NCBI RefSeq assembly: GCF_900105355.1
Contig: NZ_FNSC01000001.1
Location: forward strand, 62,001 to 126,000
Source: Pseudomonas anguilliseptica
Lineage (GTDB): Bacteria > Pseudomonadota > Gammaproteobacteria > Pseudomonadales > Pseudomonadaceae
DNA length: 64,000 bases
Reading direction: 5' to 3'
The notes under the pieces are model-generated. The model was given only the letters and a program-made list of their open reading frames with translations, was not told where the DNA came from and searched no databases. Below are positions 47,707 through 55,564 of the stretch, piece by piece. A program made the translations under genes and the position numbers. The number at the start of each line of letters is the position of its first letter. Position 1 is the first letter of the stretch.

Positions 47707-49349
47707 GGCCCAGGCTGTGTAAAAACGTTGGCATCGACCTTGCTGTGATTTGATGGATTCAAATCAGCGGGGGATGCCGATGAAGCGTTTTATCCAAGGA
47801 GAGCATCGAGGCCAAAGCGCGCTGCTTCCCGAGAGCCTGGATGACTACGTGGCGGACACCAACCCGGTGCGGGTGGTCGATGTTTTCGTCGATGAACTCG
47901 ACCTTGTCCAGCTGGGTTTCGACGGTGTCGTCCCGGCGGAAACAGGTCGGCCCGCCTACCATCCTGCCGATCTCCTGAAGATCTATATCTACGGTTACCT
48001 CAACCGCATCCAGTCCAGTCGCCGTCTCGAACGCGAGGCTCAGCGCAACGTTGAGTTGATGTGGCTGACCGGACGGTTGATGCCGGACTTCAAGACCATC
48101 GCCAACTTTCGCAAGGATAACGGCAAGGCAATCCGCGGTGTCTGTCGGCAGTTCGTGGTGCTGTGCCAGCAGCTTGGCCTGTTCTCTGAAGCGCTTGTGG
48201 CCATCGATGGCAGCAAGTTCAAGGCGGTCAACAACCGCGACCGCAACTTCACCAGTGCCAAGCTTCAGCGGCGAATGGAGGAAATCGAGTCCAGCATCAA
48301 CCGTTACCTGACTGCACTGGATACCGCTGATCGCCAGGAACCTGCCGTGGCGCAGGTCAAAGCAGAACGCCTCCACGAAAAGATCGCGACCTTGAAAACT
48401 AAGCTGAAGGAACTCAAGGAAATCGAAGTACAGCTCAACGAAACATCGGACAAACAGATCTCCCTGACCGATCCCGATGCCCGCTCAATGAAGACTCGTG
48501 GCACCGGCATGGTCGGCTACAACGTGCAGGCGGCGGTCGACGCGAAGCACCACCTGATCGTGACGCATGAGGTCACGAACGACGGAGTCGATCGAGACCA
48601 ACTGAGCGCCATGGCCAAACAGGCGCGAGAGGCCATGGGTGTTGAGAAGCTATCGGCGGTCGCAGACAGAGGGTATTTCAAAGGCGAAGAAATCCTTGCG
48701 TGCCATGAGGCTGGCATCACCGTTTTCGTACCCAAGACGCTGACCTCGGGAGCGACAGCGGCTGGCCGCTTCGGCAAAGGTGATTTCATCTATGACGCAG
48801 CCAAGAACGAGTACCGATGCCCGGCAGGGGAAAACCTGATCTGGCGGTACTCAAGCGTCGAGAAAGGACTGAAGTTGCACCGCTACTGGAGTTCGCACTG
48901 CCAGGGTTGTGCGCTGAAAGAGCACTGTACGCCGAGTCCACAGCGCCGGGTGAGCCGCTGGGAGCATGAGGCTGTACTTGAGGCGATGCAGACCCGCCTG
49001 GATCAAGCGCCCGAGATGATGCGGATCCGTCGCCAAACGGTCGAGCACCCATTTCCTCACCAGAACGCTCGACCGGGTGAGCACAGAGATGAGCCTGCAT
49101 GTGCTCGCCTACAACCTCAAGCGCGTGTTGAGCTTGCTGGGCAGCGGTGCCCTAATGGCCGCGATGAAGGCCTGAGACCTGTTTTACGAGTCCTGCCGTC
49201 CTCCAGCAGGCGCACCGAAGCCTAAAGTGCCACACAACCAGGAATCACCGAATACGCCTGATTGGTGCCTCCGGCGGCCTTCTGGACACTTAGAAAATCC
49301 CCCGGCAGTTGATTGCCATTGCTTGCTGCGTTTTTACACGGTCTGGGCC
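47707..49349 (+). mobile_element. IS1182-family insertion sequence, copy A (1643 bp)
   Basis: Ends GGCCCAGGCTGTGTAAAAAC at the left and GTTTTTACACGGTCTGGGCC at the right, nearly perfect 20-bp inverted repeats; the same ends bound copy B. No target duplication is evident. The 3' non-coding part (after 49225) is matched by copy B on both sides of its nested element. Carries one transposase gene with a shared lesion. Confidence 0.92.
47774..49225 (+). CDS. IS1182-family transposase, copy A, C-terminus altered by an internal deletion
   Basis: A DDE transposase: MKRFIQGEHRGQSALLPESL opens the DUF772-type domain; catalytic-type Asp residues lie in VAIDGSKFKAVNNRD and VADRGYFKGEE and the Glu in RRQTVEHP. 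After VEHP the usual FGTLKxWMGAT is missing and the frame changes; the lost frame can be read on as HFLTRTLDRVSTEMSLHVLA to a TGA at 49173. The protein instead ends in about 55 unrelated residues. The same lesion is in copy B. Probably inactive. An in-frame ATG at 47750 exists upstream. Confidence 0.88.
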   Translation: MPMKRFIQGEHRGQSALLPESLDDYVADTNPVRVVDVFVDELDLVQLGFDGVVPAETGRPAYHPADLLKIYIYGYLNRIQSSRRLEREAQRNVELMWLTGRLMPDFKTIANFRKDNGKAIRGVCRQFVVLCQQLGLFSEALVAIDGSKFKAVNNRDRNFTSAKLQRRMEEIESSINRYLTALDTADRQEPAVAQVKAERLHEKIATLKTKLKELKEIEVQLNETSDKQISLTDPDARSMKTRGTGMVGYNVQAAVDAKHHLIVTHEVTNDGVDRDQLSAMAKQAREAMGVEKLSAVADRGYFKGEEILACHEAGITVFVPKTLTSGATAAGRFGKGDFIYDAAKNEYRCPAGENLIWRYSSVEKGLKLHRYWSSHCQGCALKEHCTPSPQRRVSRWEHEAVLEAMQTRLDQAPEMMRIRRQTVEHPFPHQNARPGEHRDEPACARLQPQARVELAGQRCPNGRDEGLRPVLRVLPSSSRRTEA

Positions 49350-49431
49350 AATAGCGGCCATTCGGGTGTGTCTAGAAAATCGGGGGCGATTCAGACTGCG
49401 AGTGGCACCTGGTCTTGAGCTTGTGTGGTGC

Positions 49432-49689
49432 TCAATGGCAGCAGCAACCCCTACTTTTCGTCTTGATCGGCGTGGAGAAAGCTTCCTCGGCCGTTTTTGC
49501 GATAGGGGAGTATCCCGCTTTCACAATTGCATGGCTGAGTTCAGCTTCGGCGCTTACCGACTCAATCTGGACTCGGTGAGAAGATAGGTCTATTTGCACC
49601 TTGGCGGTTGGGTCCACGGTCAGTACAGCCTGGGTAATGGTTTTTATACAGTGTCCACAGGTCATGTCTTTTACTTCGAAGGTCGTCAT
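49432..49689 (-). CDS. heavy-metal-associated domain protein (CopZ-like copper chaperone)
   Basis: An 85-residue protein. FEVKDMTCGHCIKTITQAV has the metal-binding CxxC (MTCGHC) of the HMA fold, with VQIDLSSHRVQIE the second strand. A C-terminal tail (KTKSRGCCCH) adds three Cys and a His beyond the standard 65-70-residue CopZ, which may increase metal binding. A CueR-type promoter lies 45-68 bp upstream, so copper or another soft metal probably induces it. The cueR gene is not in the window. Confidence 0.88.
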   Translation of the reverse strand: MTTFEVKDMTCGHCIKTITQAVLTVDPTAKVQIDLSSHRVQIESVSAEAELSHAIVKAGYSPIAKTAEEAFSTPIKTKSRGCCCH

Positions 49690-49733
49690 CGCTCGCTCCT
49701 ACTAGGGGTGGTGTTTGATGATTCGACTTTCCT

Positions 49734-49757
49734 CCTTACCATCGTGGCAAGGTCAAG
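49734..49757 (-). promoter_or_regulatory. CueR-type MerR-family promoter of the CopZ-like gene
   Basis: On the reverse strand: TTGACCTTGCCACGATGGTAAGG, a -35 TTGACC running into the inverted repeat CCTTGCC-ACGAT-GGTAAGG. This is the classic layout of promoters activated by CueR/MerR-type sensors with an overlong spacer. It points at the CopZ-like gene. Confidence 0.8.
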
Positions 49758-49866
49758 CAAAAAACGCAGCGCCGTAATCTTTCTCATGAAAAGCAAAGCC
49801 AAGACCTGTTTCCGGCAGGTCAGTTGCACGATGGAACGGAACCCGGGAAGAAGAGGAATATGCTGA

Positions 49867-49903
49867 TTGTCACGTACAAGTAACGGCTCCTTACACGTGA
49901 CAA
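49867..49903. repeat. 9-bp inverted repeat TTGTCACGT ... ACGTGACAA
   Basis: Perfect arms at 49867-49875 and 49895-49903 separated by 19 bp, located 17 bp beyond the small lipoprotein stop. It could be a transcription end hairpin for the reverse-strand metal operon or a regulator site; there is no T tract. Confidence 0.5.
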
Positions 49904-49919
49904 CACAGCGCTTCAGTTC

Positions 49920-50051
49920 TTAGTCGTGAGAGTGGCCGTGGCTTTCGACTTCAGACTGGGTTTCCGGCTCACCGCCACCGCAGGCCGACAGCAGGCCAAG
50001 CAGACATACCAGCAGCAGGGAGCGACTCAGGGTAGTTGTGGTTTTCATCAT
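49920..50051 (-). CDS. 43-residue lipoprotein with His-rich tail
   Basis: MMKTTTTLSRSLLLVCLLGL is a lipoprotein signal, and LLSACGGG the lipobox (Cys lipidated). The mature peptide is only about 20 residues, GGGEPETQSEVESHGHSHD, ending with a HGHSHD metal-binding-type tail. It is the last gene of the reverse-strand set after the membrane-anchored protein (66 bp downstream), so probably part of the same metal-related operon. Start at 50051 or 50048. Confidence 0.7.
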   Translation of the reverse strand: MMKTTTTLSRSLLLVCLLGLLSACGGGEPETQSEVESHGHSHD

Positions 50052-50117
50052 GTAATCCTTTCTGTTTCGATCAGGGATGTAGAAGCCCCAGCGCCTGATG
50101 ACGCAGGGGCTTTTGCC

Positions 50118-50780
50118 TTAGATAACGCGTTTGACGCTCAGGTACTCGCCCTTGGTCTTGAGCGTGATGGTCACGTCTTGGTTGCTGCGGTTGCGCCAGA
50201 ACCAGCCGTGGGTGCCGTCGAAGATGGCAGTGAACTCGCCTTTGTCTCCCGTGATCTGCTTGGCCTTGCTGTAGCTGTGGTAGTAGCCCTTGGGGCCGTT
50301 GTAGGGCTCGCCATGGGTGTCGTGGTTGACCGGCACACCATCGGTTGTCCACTCGTAGCTGACAGTGGCCTTGTCCAGCATCTCCAGTTTGATTTCACTG
50401 GCCTCGCCCGGCTTCAGCGTGACGGTCACTTCATCTGACTTCAGGGCTGGCTCAGGCTCAGCTACGGGTTCGGCCACAGGTGCTGCTGCAACAGGCTCTT
50501 GCACTACCGGCTGAACAGGCGCGGGAGCTTGAGCGACTGGAGCCGCAGCTGGCTGAACCGCTGCATCCGCAGCCGCTTCTTCGGCCAGGGTTTTCTTCAT
50601 TTCGCCCATCTGGGTCAGGCCGAGTAAGCGGCCAACGCCCGTTGGGTCGATGGCGTACTCCGAAGGCATCACCATGGTAACCAGCAAGGCAGCGGCAACA
50701 GCCACGGCGATTACGGTGGAGCGCAACAGTTGGCGGCTGGTAGGCAATTCGCTTTGGGTCGGGAGCTTGGTATTGAACAT
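50118..50780 (-). CDS. membrane-anchored periplasmic protein of the HupE-associated cassette
   Basis: A 220-residue protein. A single transmembrane helix lies at residues 22-40 (VIAVAVAAALLVTMVM). A Pro/Ala/Glu-rich spacer covers about 70-112. The C-terminal domain (113-220) is beta-rich: VTVTLKPGEASEIKLEML, HGEPYNGPKGYYHSYSKAK, and GTHGWFWRNRSNQDVTITLK, resembling a GOLD/emp24-like or carbohydrate-binding beta sandwich. The GYYHSYSKAK and HDTHG segments contain possible metal ligands. Homologues are generically called 'transmembrane anchor protein' next to HupE. Function unknown. Starts 12 bp after HupE. Confidence 0.7.
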   Translation of the reverse strand: MFNTKLPTQSELPTSRQLLRSTVIAVAVAAALLVTMVMPSEYAIDPTGVGRLLGLTQMGEMKKTLAEEAAADAAVQPAAAPVAQAPAPVQPVVQEPVAAAPVAEPVAEPEPALKSDEVTVTLKPGEASEIKLEMLDKATVSYEWTTDGVPVNHDTHGEPYNGPKGYYHSYSKAKQITGDKGEFTAIFDGTHGWFWRNRSNQDVTITLKTKGEYLSVKRVI

Positions 50781-50792
50781 GCTGAGAATTCC

Positions 50793-51527
50793 TTACTGAG
50801 AGACGATCAGGCCGGTGAGTTGGTAACCCATCAAGAGGAAACCGGCGCTCATCATGGCGACGTTGGCGGTGTAGGCATGGCGCCAGAAACTGGCGGTGCG
50901 TCGCCAGTAGCCCATGACGATCAGGATGGCGCTCAGGGCCAGGAGCTGGCCGATTTCCACGCCGACGTTGAAGGCGATCAGGTTGGTGATCAGGCCGTCT
51001 GCCGAGATCTCGTACTCCTGAATCTTGGTCGCCAGACCAAAGCCATGCAGCAAGCCAAAGATCAGCGTGGCCGCTTTGGTGTTCGGCTGGTGGCCGAACC
51101 AGCGCTGGAATGCGCCCAGGTTATCCAGCGCCTTGTACACCACCGAGAAACCGATGATGGCGTCGATCACGTAGGAGCTGATGTTGATTTCCGCCAGTAC
51201 GCCCAGCAGCAGCGTCACGGTGTGACCCACGGCGAACAGCGTGACGTAGAGCCCCACGTCCTTCAGGCGGTAGAGAAAGAAGATCACCCCGAAGAGGAAC
51301 AGCAGATGGTCGTAGCCGGTGATCATGTGCTTAGCGCCCATGTAGATAAACGGTAGCACCATCACCCCGGAGCTTTCCTGGATAAAGCCCTTGTCGCCCT
51401 CGGCAACAGCGTGGGCCAGTGCGTCAGGCATGCCGAGAAACAGCAGCGCCATAAACAACAGCAGCAGTAACGAGCGATTCGGGCGCACGAGAGATGCGTC
51501 TATTGCGCCCATAGATAGCGAATGCAT
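50793..51527 (-). CDS. HupE/UreJ-family membrane protein
   Basis: A 244-residue membrane protein with about six to seven hydrophobic segments and the HupE/UreJ histidine motifs: ITGYDHLLFLFGVIFFLYR, LFAVGHTVTLLLGV and FGLLHGFGLATKIQ. HupE/UreJ proteins are linked to nickel or cobalt uptake. Here the context is a His-rich periplasmic protein and a CsoR/RcnR-type regulator rather than urease or hydrogenase, so the ion is uncertain. Start 51527 (MHSLSMGAIDASL) chosen; a longer frame to 51563 exists. Confidence 0.85.
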   Translation of the reverse strand: MHSLSMGAIDASLVRPNRSLLLLLFMALLFLGMPDALAHAVAEGDKGFIQESSGVMVLPFIYMGAKHMITGYDHLLFLFGVIFFLYRLKDVGLYVTLFAVGHTVTLLLGVLAEINISSYVIDAIIGFSVVYKALDNLGAFQRWFGHQPNTKAATLIFGLLHGFGLATKIQEYEISADGLITNLIAFNVGVEIGQLLALSAILIVMGYWRRTASFWRHAYTANVAMMSAGFLLMGYQLTGLIVSQ

Positions 51528-51574
51528 GGTTGAGTCCTGAATTAAAGGGGTCTTGGGCCGCACAGCGGCCTGTG

Positions 51575-51934
51575 TCAGAGCACGAATGTGGCCCGCGGTG
51601 GCCGCTCGATCAGGAAGATCGGGCTTGGAGGAATGGAGTAGCGAGGGGCGAGTATCGGCTGCGCACGTTCTGGCAGCGTGCTAATGATCAGCAGCGCGGT
51701 CAGATGCGGTGTTTCATGCACATGGTCGGCGGTCAGCGGCGAGTGGCAGTGATCCCCGTATGCAGCACAGACCAGCGTCTCGTCATCATGCGCATGCGAA
51801 TGAGCGCCGTCACTGCCACCCACGGCAGGCTGCCTCGACCCCATAAACAGCGCAGAGGTATGCCCAGCCCAAGCCATCAATATGGCGAGAGCAAGGGCAA
51901 AAATCACCTTGGTGCTGATGGGATTGCTGAGCAT
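51575..51934 (-). CDS. His-rich periplasmic protein (CzcI/DUF2946-like layout)
   Basis: A 119-residue protein with an N-terminal hydrophobic signal (VIFALALAILMAWAGHTSAL) and a metal-ligand-rich centre GAHSHAHDDETLVCAAYGDHCHSPLTADHVHETPH (written in parts: nine His and two Cys within about 40 residues). The C-terminal PPRATFVL recalls the conserved end of DUF2946/CzcI-like proteins. First gene of the reverse-strand cassette, 47 bp before hupE, and divergent from the CsoR-type regulator across a palindromic operator. Confidence 0.7.
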   Translation of the reverse strand: MLSNPISTKVIFALALAILMAWAGHTSALFMGSRQPAVGGSDGAHSHAHDDETLVCAAYGDHCHSPLTADHVHETPHLTALLIISTLPERAQPILAPRYSIPPSPIFLIERPPRATFVL

Positions 51935-51991
51935 GTTGAGGTTCTTTCGATGCCTGAGCGGGTGGCTTTTCTGGAGGGGGCGGTTTGACCA

Positions 51992-52010
51992 TATCCCCCC
52001 TGGGGGGATA
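51992..52010. promoter_or_regulatory. CsoR/RcnR-type operator: perfect G-tract palindrome
   Basis: TATCCCCCC-T-GGGGGGATA, a perfect 9-1-9 palindrome midway between the divergent His-rich protein (start 51934) and the CsoR-type regulator (start 52050). G/C-tract sites flanked by A/T are the known recognition type of the CsoR/RcnR family, so the regulator most likely binds here and controls both directions. Confidence 0.8.
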
Positions 52011-52049
52011 GCATGCGAGCGTAATTCATCGACGCACGAGACTCAAGGC

Positions 52050-52337
52050 ATGAGCGATCACGAACACGGCCACCAGCACCAAAGTCATGGCGACATCATC
52101 AAAAGGTTGAAGCGTGCGGAGGGCCACCTGCGCAGCATCGTCACCATGATCGAAGACAGCCGTGCCTGCGTCGACATCGCTCAGCAGCTGCATGCCGTGG
52201 AAAAAGCCGTCTGCCAGGCCAAGCGTGTGCTTATCCAAGACCATATCGACCACTGCCTGGAACACACCGTCGAAGCACTTGCGATAGGCGAGCGCGCATC
52301 ACTCAAAGATTTCAAGCAAATCACCAAGTACCTCTGA
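52050..52337 (+). CDS. CsoR/RcnR-family metal-sensing repressor
   Basis: A 95-residue all-helical regulator: DIIKRLKRAEGHLRSIVTMI and DSRACVDIAQQLHAVEKAV. Metal ligands of the CsoR type can be placed at Cys40, His65 and Cys69 (DHIDHCLEH), plus a His-rich N-terminus (SDHEHGHQHQSHG, six His or Glu/His) as in nickel sensors such as InrS. The C-H-C set suits Cu(I) or Ni(II); FrmR or RcnR sets differ. When metal-bound it would release the G-tract operator just upstream. Confidence 0.88.
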   Translation: MSDHEHGHQHQSHGDIIKRLKRAEGHLRSIVTMIEDSRACVDIAQQLHAVEKAVCQAKRVLIQDHIDHCLEHTVEALAIGERASLKDFKQITKYL

Positions 52338-52370
52338 GGCGGTTCAACACTAACGGCGAGGAGATGCAGG

Positions 52371-52721
52371 ATGGCATGGCTAATCAGCAAATATTTCCTG
52401 ACCGCAGTCGTGGTGGTCGTGGTCTCGGAAGTCGCGAAGCGTAGCGACAAATTTGGTGGCCTGATTGCGGCGTTACCTCTGATCACCGTACTGACACTTA
52501 TCTGGCTAAACGTTGAAAACCAGCCAACAGAAAAGATCGCTAACCATGCGTGGTACACCTTCTGGTACGTGTTGCCCACCTTGCCGATGCTACTCGCATT
52601 TCCCATGTTTTTGCCCCGCTTCGGCTTCTGGCCAGCTTTGCTGATCTACATCGTCGCCACCGCAGCTTGTTTCGGTTTGTTTGCCTTATGTGTCCGCCGT
52701 TTTGGCATCGAACTGCTATAA
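52371..52721 (+). CDS. DUF3147 family membrane protein
   Basis: A 116-residue protein with four hydrophobic segments: residues 8-22, 30-48, 63-83 and 90-108. LTAVVVVVVSEVAKRSDKFGGLIAALPLIT is the characteristic DUF3147 start. Function unknown; the family often lies beside metal-resistance genes. Starts 33 bp after the CsoR-type gene, so it is probably co-transcribed and metal-regulated. Confidence 0.82.
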   Translation: MAWLISKYFLTAVVVVVVSEVAKRSDKFGGLIAALPLITVLTLIWLNVENQPTEKIANHAWYTFWYVLPTLPMLLAFPMFLPRFGFWPALLIYIVATAACFGLFALCVRRFGIELL

Positions 52722-52852
52722 GGCCAAGCAAGTAGCTCGCCCATTGTCTGCGTATGCGTTACATGGCATGTGGCGCTGTAATGTCTGCTTTTGGCCCAGA
52801 CCGTGTAAAAACGCAGCAAGCAATGGCAATCAACTGCCGGGGGATTTTCTAA

Positions 52853-54044
52853 GGATCCTCTGAAGTAGCCATGCATTTCTGGCTGACGTCAGCCTCTGCT
52901 GATTTCGAAAGTGATAAATCGATCAAAAACGATCAGATTACCGGCTCATTTCTGTGTTTTTAGCCGCCGCGAGCACCTCGCGGCAGCCATTTCCAGCATT
53001 ACGGGCGCACCTCTCCTGCATTCGTCAGTAAATGTCGGCGCGCCATCCACAGATTTGACAGCGCGAATAAAGTCACCAGTTGCGCCGTGTTTTTGACCAG
53101 GCCACGGAAGCGCGTCTTCACATAACCGAACTGACGCTTGATCACCCGAAACGGATGCTCGACCTTGGCTCGCACTTGGGCCTTGGCCTTCTCGATTTTG
53201 CGCTTGGCTTTGTACAGCGCGCTGCGCTTACCGAGTTTCTTGTAAGTGCTACGCCGTGCTGCAACCTGCCAGATCACTTGACGGCCCTCATGCTCGGGGC
53301 GCTTCTCGACACCGGTATATCCGGCATCGGCCCCCACCATGTTTTCCTCGCCGTGCAGCAGCTTATCGACCTGGGTGACATCCGCCACGTTGGCGGCAGT
53401 ACCCACCACGCTGTGCACCAAGCCAGACTCGTCATCCACCCCGATGTGCGCCTTCATGCCGAAGTAATACTGATTGCCTTTCTTGGTTGAGTGCATCTCA
53501 GGGTCACGCTTACCGTTCTTGTTCTTGGTTGAACTCGGCGCGTTGATCAGCGTGGCATCGACGATGGTGCCTTGGCGCAGCGACAAACCACGGTCACCCA
53601 GGTAGCCATTGATCACGGCCAGGATGCCGGCAGCCAGTTCGTGTTTTTCCAGCAAGCGGCGGAAGTTGAGGATGGTGGTTTCGTCAGGAATGCGCTCCAG
53701 AGTCAGCCCGGCAAACTGGCGTAGGATGGTGGTCTCGTACAGCGCCTCTTCCATCGCCGGATCGCTGTAACCGAACCAGTTTTGCATCAGATGCACTCGC
53801 AGCATCGCCATCAGCGGATAGGACGGTCGGCCGCCTTCACCCTTTGGATAATGCGGCTCGATCAAAGCGATCAACCCTTTCCATGGCACTACCCGATCCA
53901 TCTCGATCAGGAACAATTCTTTGCGGGTCTGCTTGCGCTTGCCGGCATACTCGGCGTCGGCGAAGGTCATCTGCTTCATCGGAAAACTCGGCGGGTGGAG
54001 TGCGGATATTTTGCCAAAATCAGGAAGTCTTTTTCAGACCATCC
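52853..54044 (-). mobile_element. IS5-family insertion sequence, copy 4, nested in IS1182 copy B (1192 bp)
   Basis: Same ends as copies 1-3, with CTAA direct repeats at 52849-52852 and 54045-54048. The flanks match copy A's 3' non-coding region, where the uninterrupted CTTAGAAAATCC text is seen at about 49287-49298. It is therefore younger than copy B. Confidence 0.95.
52999..53979 (-). CDS. IS5-family transposase, copy 4
   Basis: Same 326-residue protein as copies 1 and 3; DDE residues intact. Reverse orientation. Confidence 0.95.
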   Translation of the reverse strand: MKQMTFADAEYAGKRKQTRKELFLIEMDRVVPWKGLIALIEPHYPKGEGGRPSYPLMAMLRVHLMQNWFGYSDPAMEEALYETTILRQFAGLTLERIPDETTILNFRRLLEKHELAAGILAVINGYLGDRGLSLRQGTIVDATLINAPSSTKNKNGKRDPEMHSTKKGNQYYFGMKAHIGVDDESGLVHSVVGTAANVADVTQVDKLLHGEENMVGADAGYTGVEKRPEHEGRQVIWQVAARRSTYKKLGKRSALYKAKRKIEKAKAQVRAKVEHPFRVIKRQFGYVKTRFRGLVKNTAQLVTLFALSNLWMARRHLLTNAGEVRP

Positions 54045-54112
54045 CTAAGTGTCCAGAAGGCCGCCGGAGGCACCAATCAGGCGTATTCGGTGATTCCTGG
54101 TTGTGTGGCACT

Positions 54113-55564
54113 TTAGGCTTCGGTGCGCCTGCTGGAGGACGGCAGGACTCGTAAAACAGGTCTCAGGCCTTCATCGCTGCCATTAGGGCACCGCTGCCCA
54201 GCAAGCTCAACACGCGCTTGAGGTTGTAGGCGAGCACATGCAGGCCCATCTCTGTGCTCACCCGGTCGAGCGTTCTGGTGAGGAAATGGGTGCTCGACCG
54301 TTTGGCGACGGATCCGCATCATCTCGGGAGCTTGATCCAGGCGGGTCTGCATCGCCTCAAGTACAGCCTCATGCTCCCAGCGGCTCACCCGGCGCTGTGG
54401 ACTCGGCGTACAGTGCTCTTTCAGCGCACAACCCTGGCAGTGCGAACTCCAGTAGCGGTGCAACTTCAGTCCTTTCTCGACGCTTGAGTACCGCCAGATC
54501 AGGTTTTCCCCTGCCGGGCATCGGTACTCGTTCTTGGCTGCGTCATAGATGAAATCACCTTTGCCGAAGCGGCCAGCCGCTGTCGCTCCCGAGGTCAGCG
54601 TCTTGGGTACGAAAACGGTGATGCCAGCCTCATGGCACGCAAGGGTTTCTTCGCCTTTGAAATACCCTCTGTCTGCGACCGCCGATAGCTTCTCAACACC
54701 CATGGCCTCTCGCGCCTGTTTGGCCATGGCGCTCAGTTGGTCTCGATCGACTCCGTCGTTCGTGACCTCATGCGTCACGATCAGGTGGTGCTTCGCGTCG
54801 ACCGCCGCCTGCACGTTGTAGCCGACCATGCCGGTGCCACGAGTCTTCATTGAGCGGGCATCGGGATCGGTCAGGGAGATCTGTTTGTCCGATGTTTCGT
54901 TGAGCTGTACTTCGATTTCCTTGAGTTCCTTCAGCTTAGTTTTCAAGGTCGCGATCTTTTCGTGGAGGCGTTCTGCTTTGACCTGCGCCACGGCAGGTTC
55001 CTGGCGATCAGCGGTATCCAGTGCAGTCAGGTAACGGTTGATGCTGGACTCGATTTCCTCCATTCGCCGCTGAAGCTTGGCACTGGTGAAGTTGCGGTCG
55101 CGGTTGTTGACCGCCTTGAACTTGCTGCCATCGATGGCCACAAGCGCTTCAGAGAACAGGCCAAGCTGCTGGCACAGCACCACGAACTGCCGACAGACAC
55201 CGCGGATTGCCTTGCCGTTATCCTTGCGAAAGTTGGCGATGGTCTTGAAGTCCGGCATCAACCGTCCGGTCAGCCACATCAACTCAACGTTGCGCTGAGC
55301 CTCGCGTTCGAGACGGCGACTGGACTGGATGCGGTTGAGGTAACCGTAGATATAGATCTTCAGGAGATCGGCAGGATGGTAGGCGGGCCGACCTGTTTCC
55401 GCCGGGACGACACCGTCGAAACCCAGCTGGACAAGGTCGAGTTCATCGACGAAAACATCGACCACCCGCACCGGGTTGGTGTCCGCCACGTAGTCATCCA
55501 GGCTCTCGGGAAGCAGCGCGCTTTGGCCTCGATGCTCTCCTTGGATAAAACGCTTCATCGGCAT
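54113..55564 (-). CDS. IS1182-family transposase, copy B, same internal deletion as copy A
   Basis: Near-identical to copy A, with differences such as GEETLACHEAG (copy A GEEILACHEAG) and HRDGPACARL (copy A HRDEPACARL). It carries the same loss after VEHP and the same unrelated C-terminal tail, so the deletion predates the duplication. Probably not active by itself. The upstream in-frame ATG is at 55588. Confidence 0.88.
   Translation of the reverse strand: MPMKRFIQGEHRGQSALLPESLDDYVADTNPVRVVDVFVDELDLVQLGFDGVVPAETGRPAYHPADLLKIYIYGYLNRIQSSRRLEREAQRNVELMWLTGRLMPDFKTIANFRKDNGKAIRGVCRQFVVLCQQLGLFSEALVAIDGSKFKAVNNRDRNFTSAKLQRRMEEIESSINRYLTALDTADRQEPAVAQVKAERLHEKIATLKTKLKELKEIEVQLNETSDKQISLTDPDARSMKTRGTGMVGYNVQAAVDAKHHLIVTHEVTNDGVDRDQLSAMAKQAREAMGVEKLSAVADRGYFKGEETLACHEAGITVFVPKTLTSGATAAGRFGKGDFIYDAAKNEYRCPAGENLIWRYSSVEKGLKLHRYWSSHCQGCALKEHCTPSPQRRVSRWEHEAVLEAMQTRLDQAPEMMRIRRQTVEHPFPHQNARPGEHRDGPACARLQPQARVELAGQRCPNGSDEGLRPVLRVLPSSSRRTEA

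Noticed and set aside
53080..53490. 136-residue frame opposite the IS5-family transposase, repeated in all near-identical copies
   Set aside because: Repeated only because the element is repeated; it is antisense to the transposase and carries no motif.
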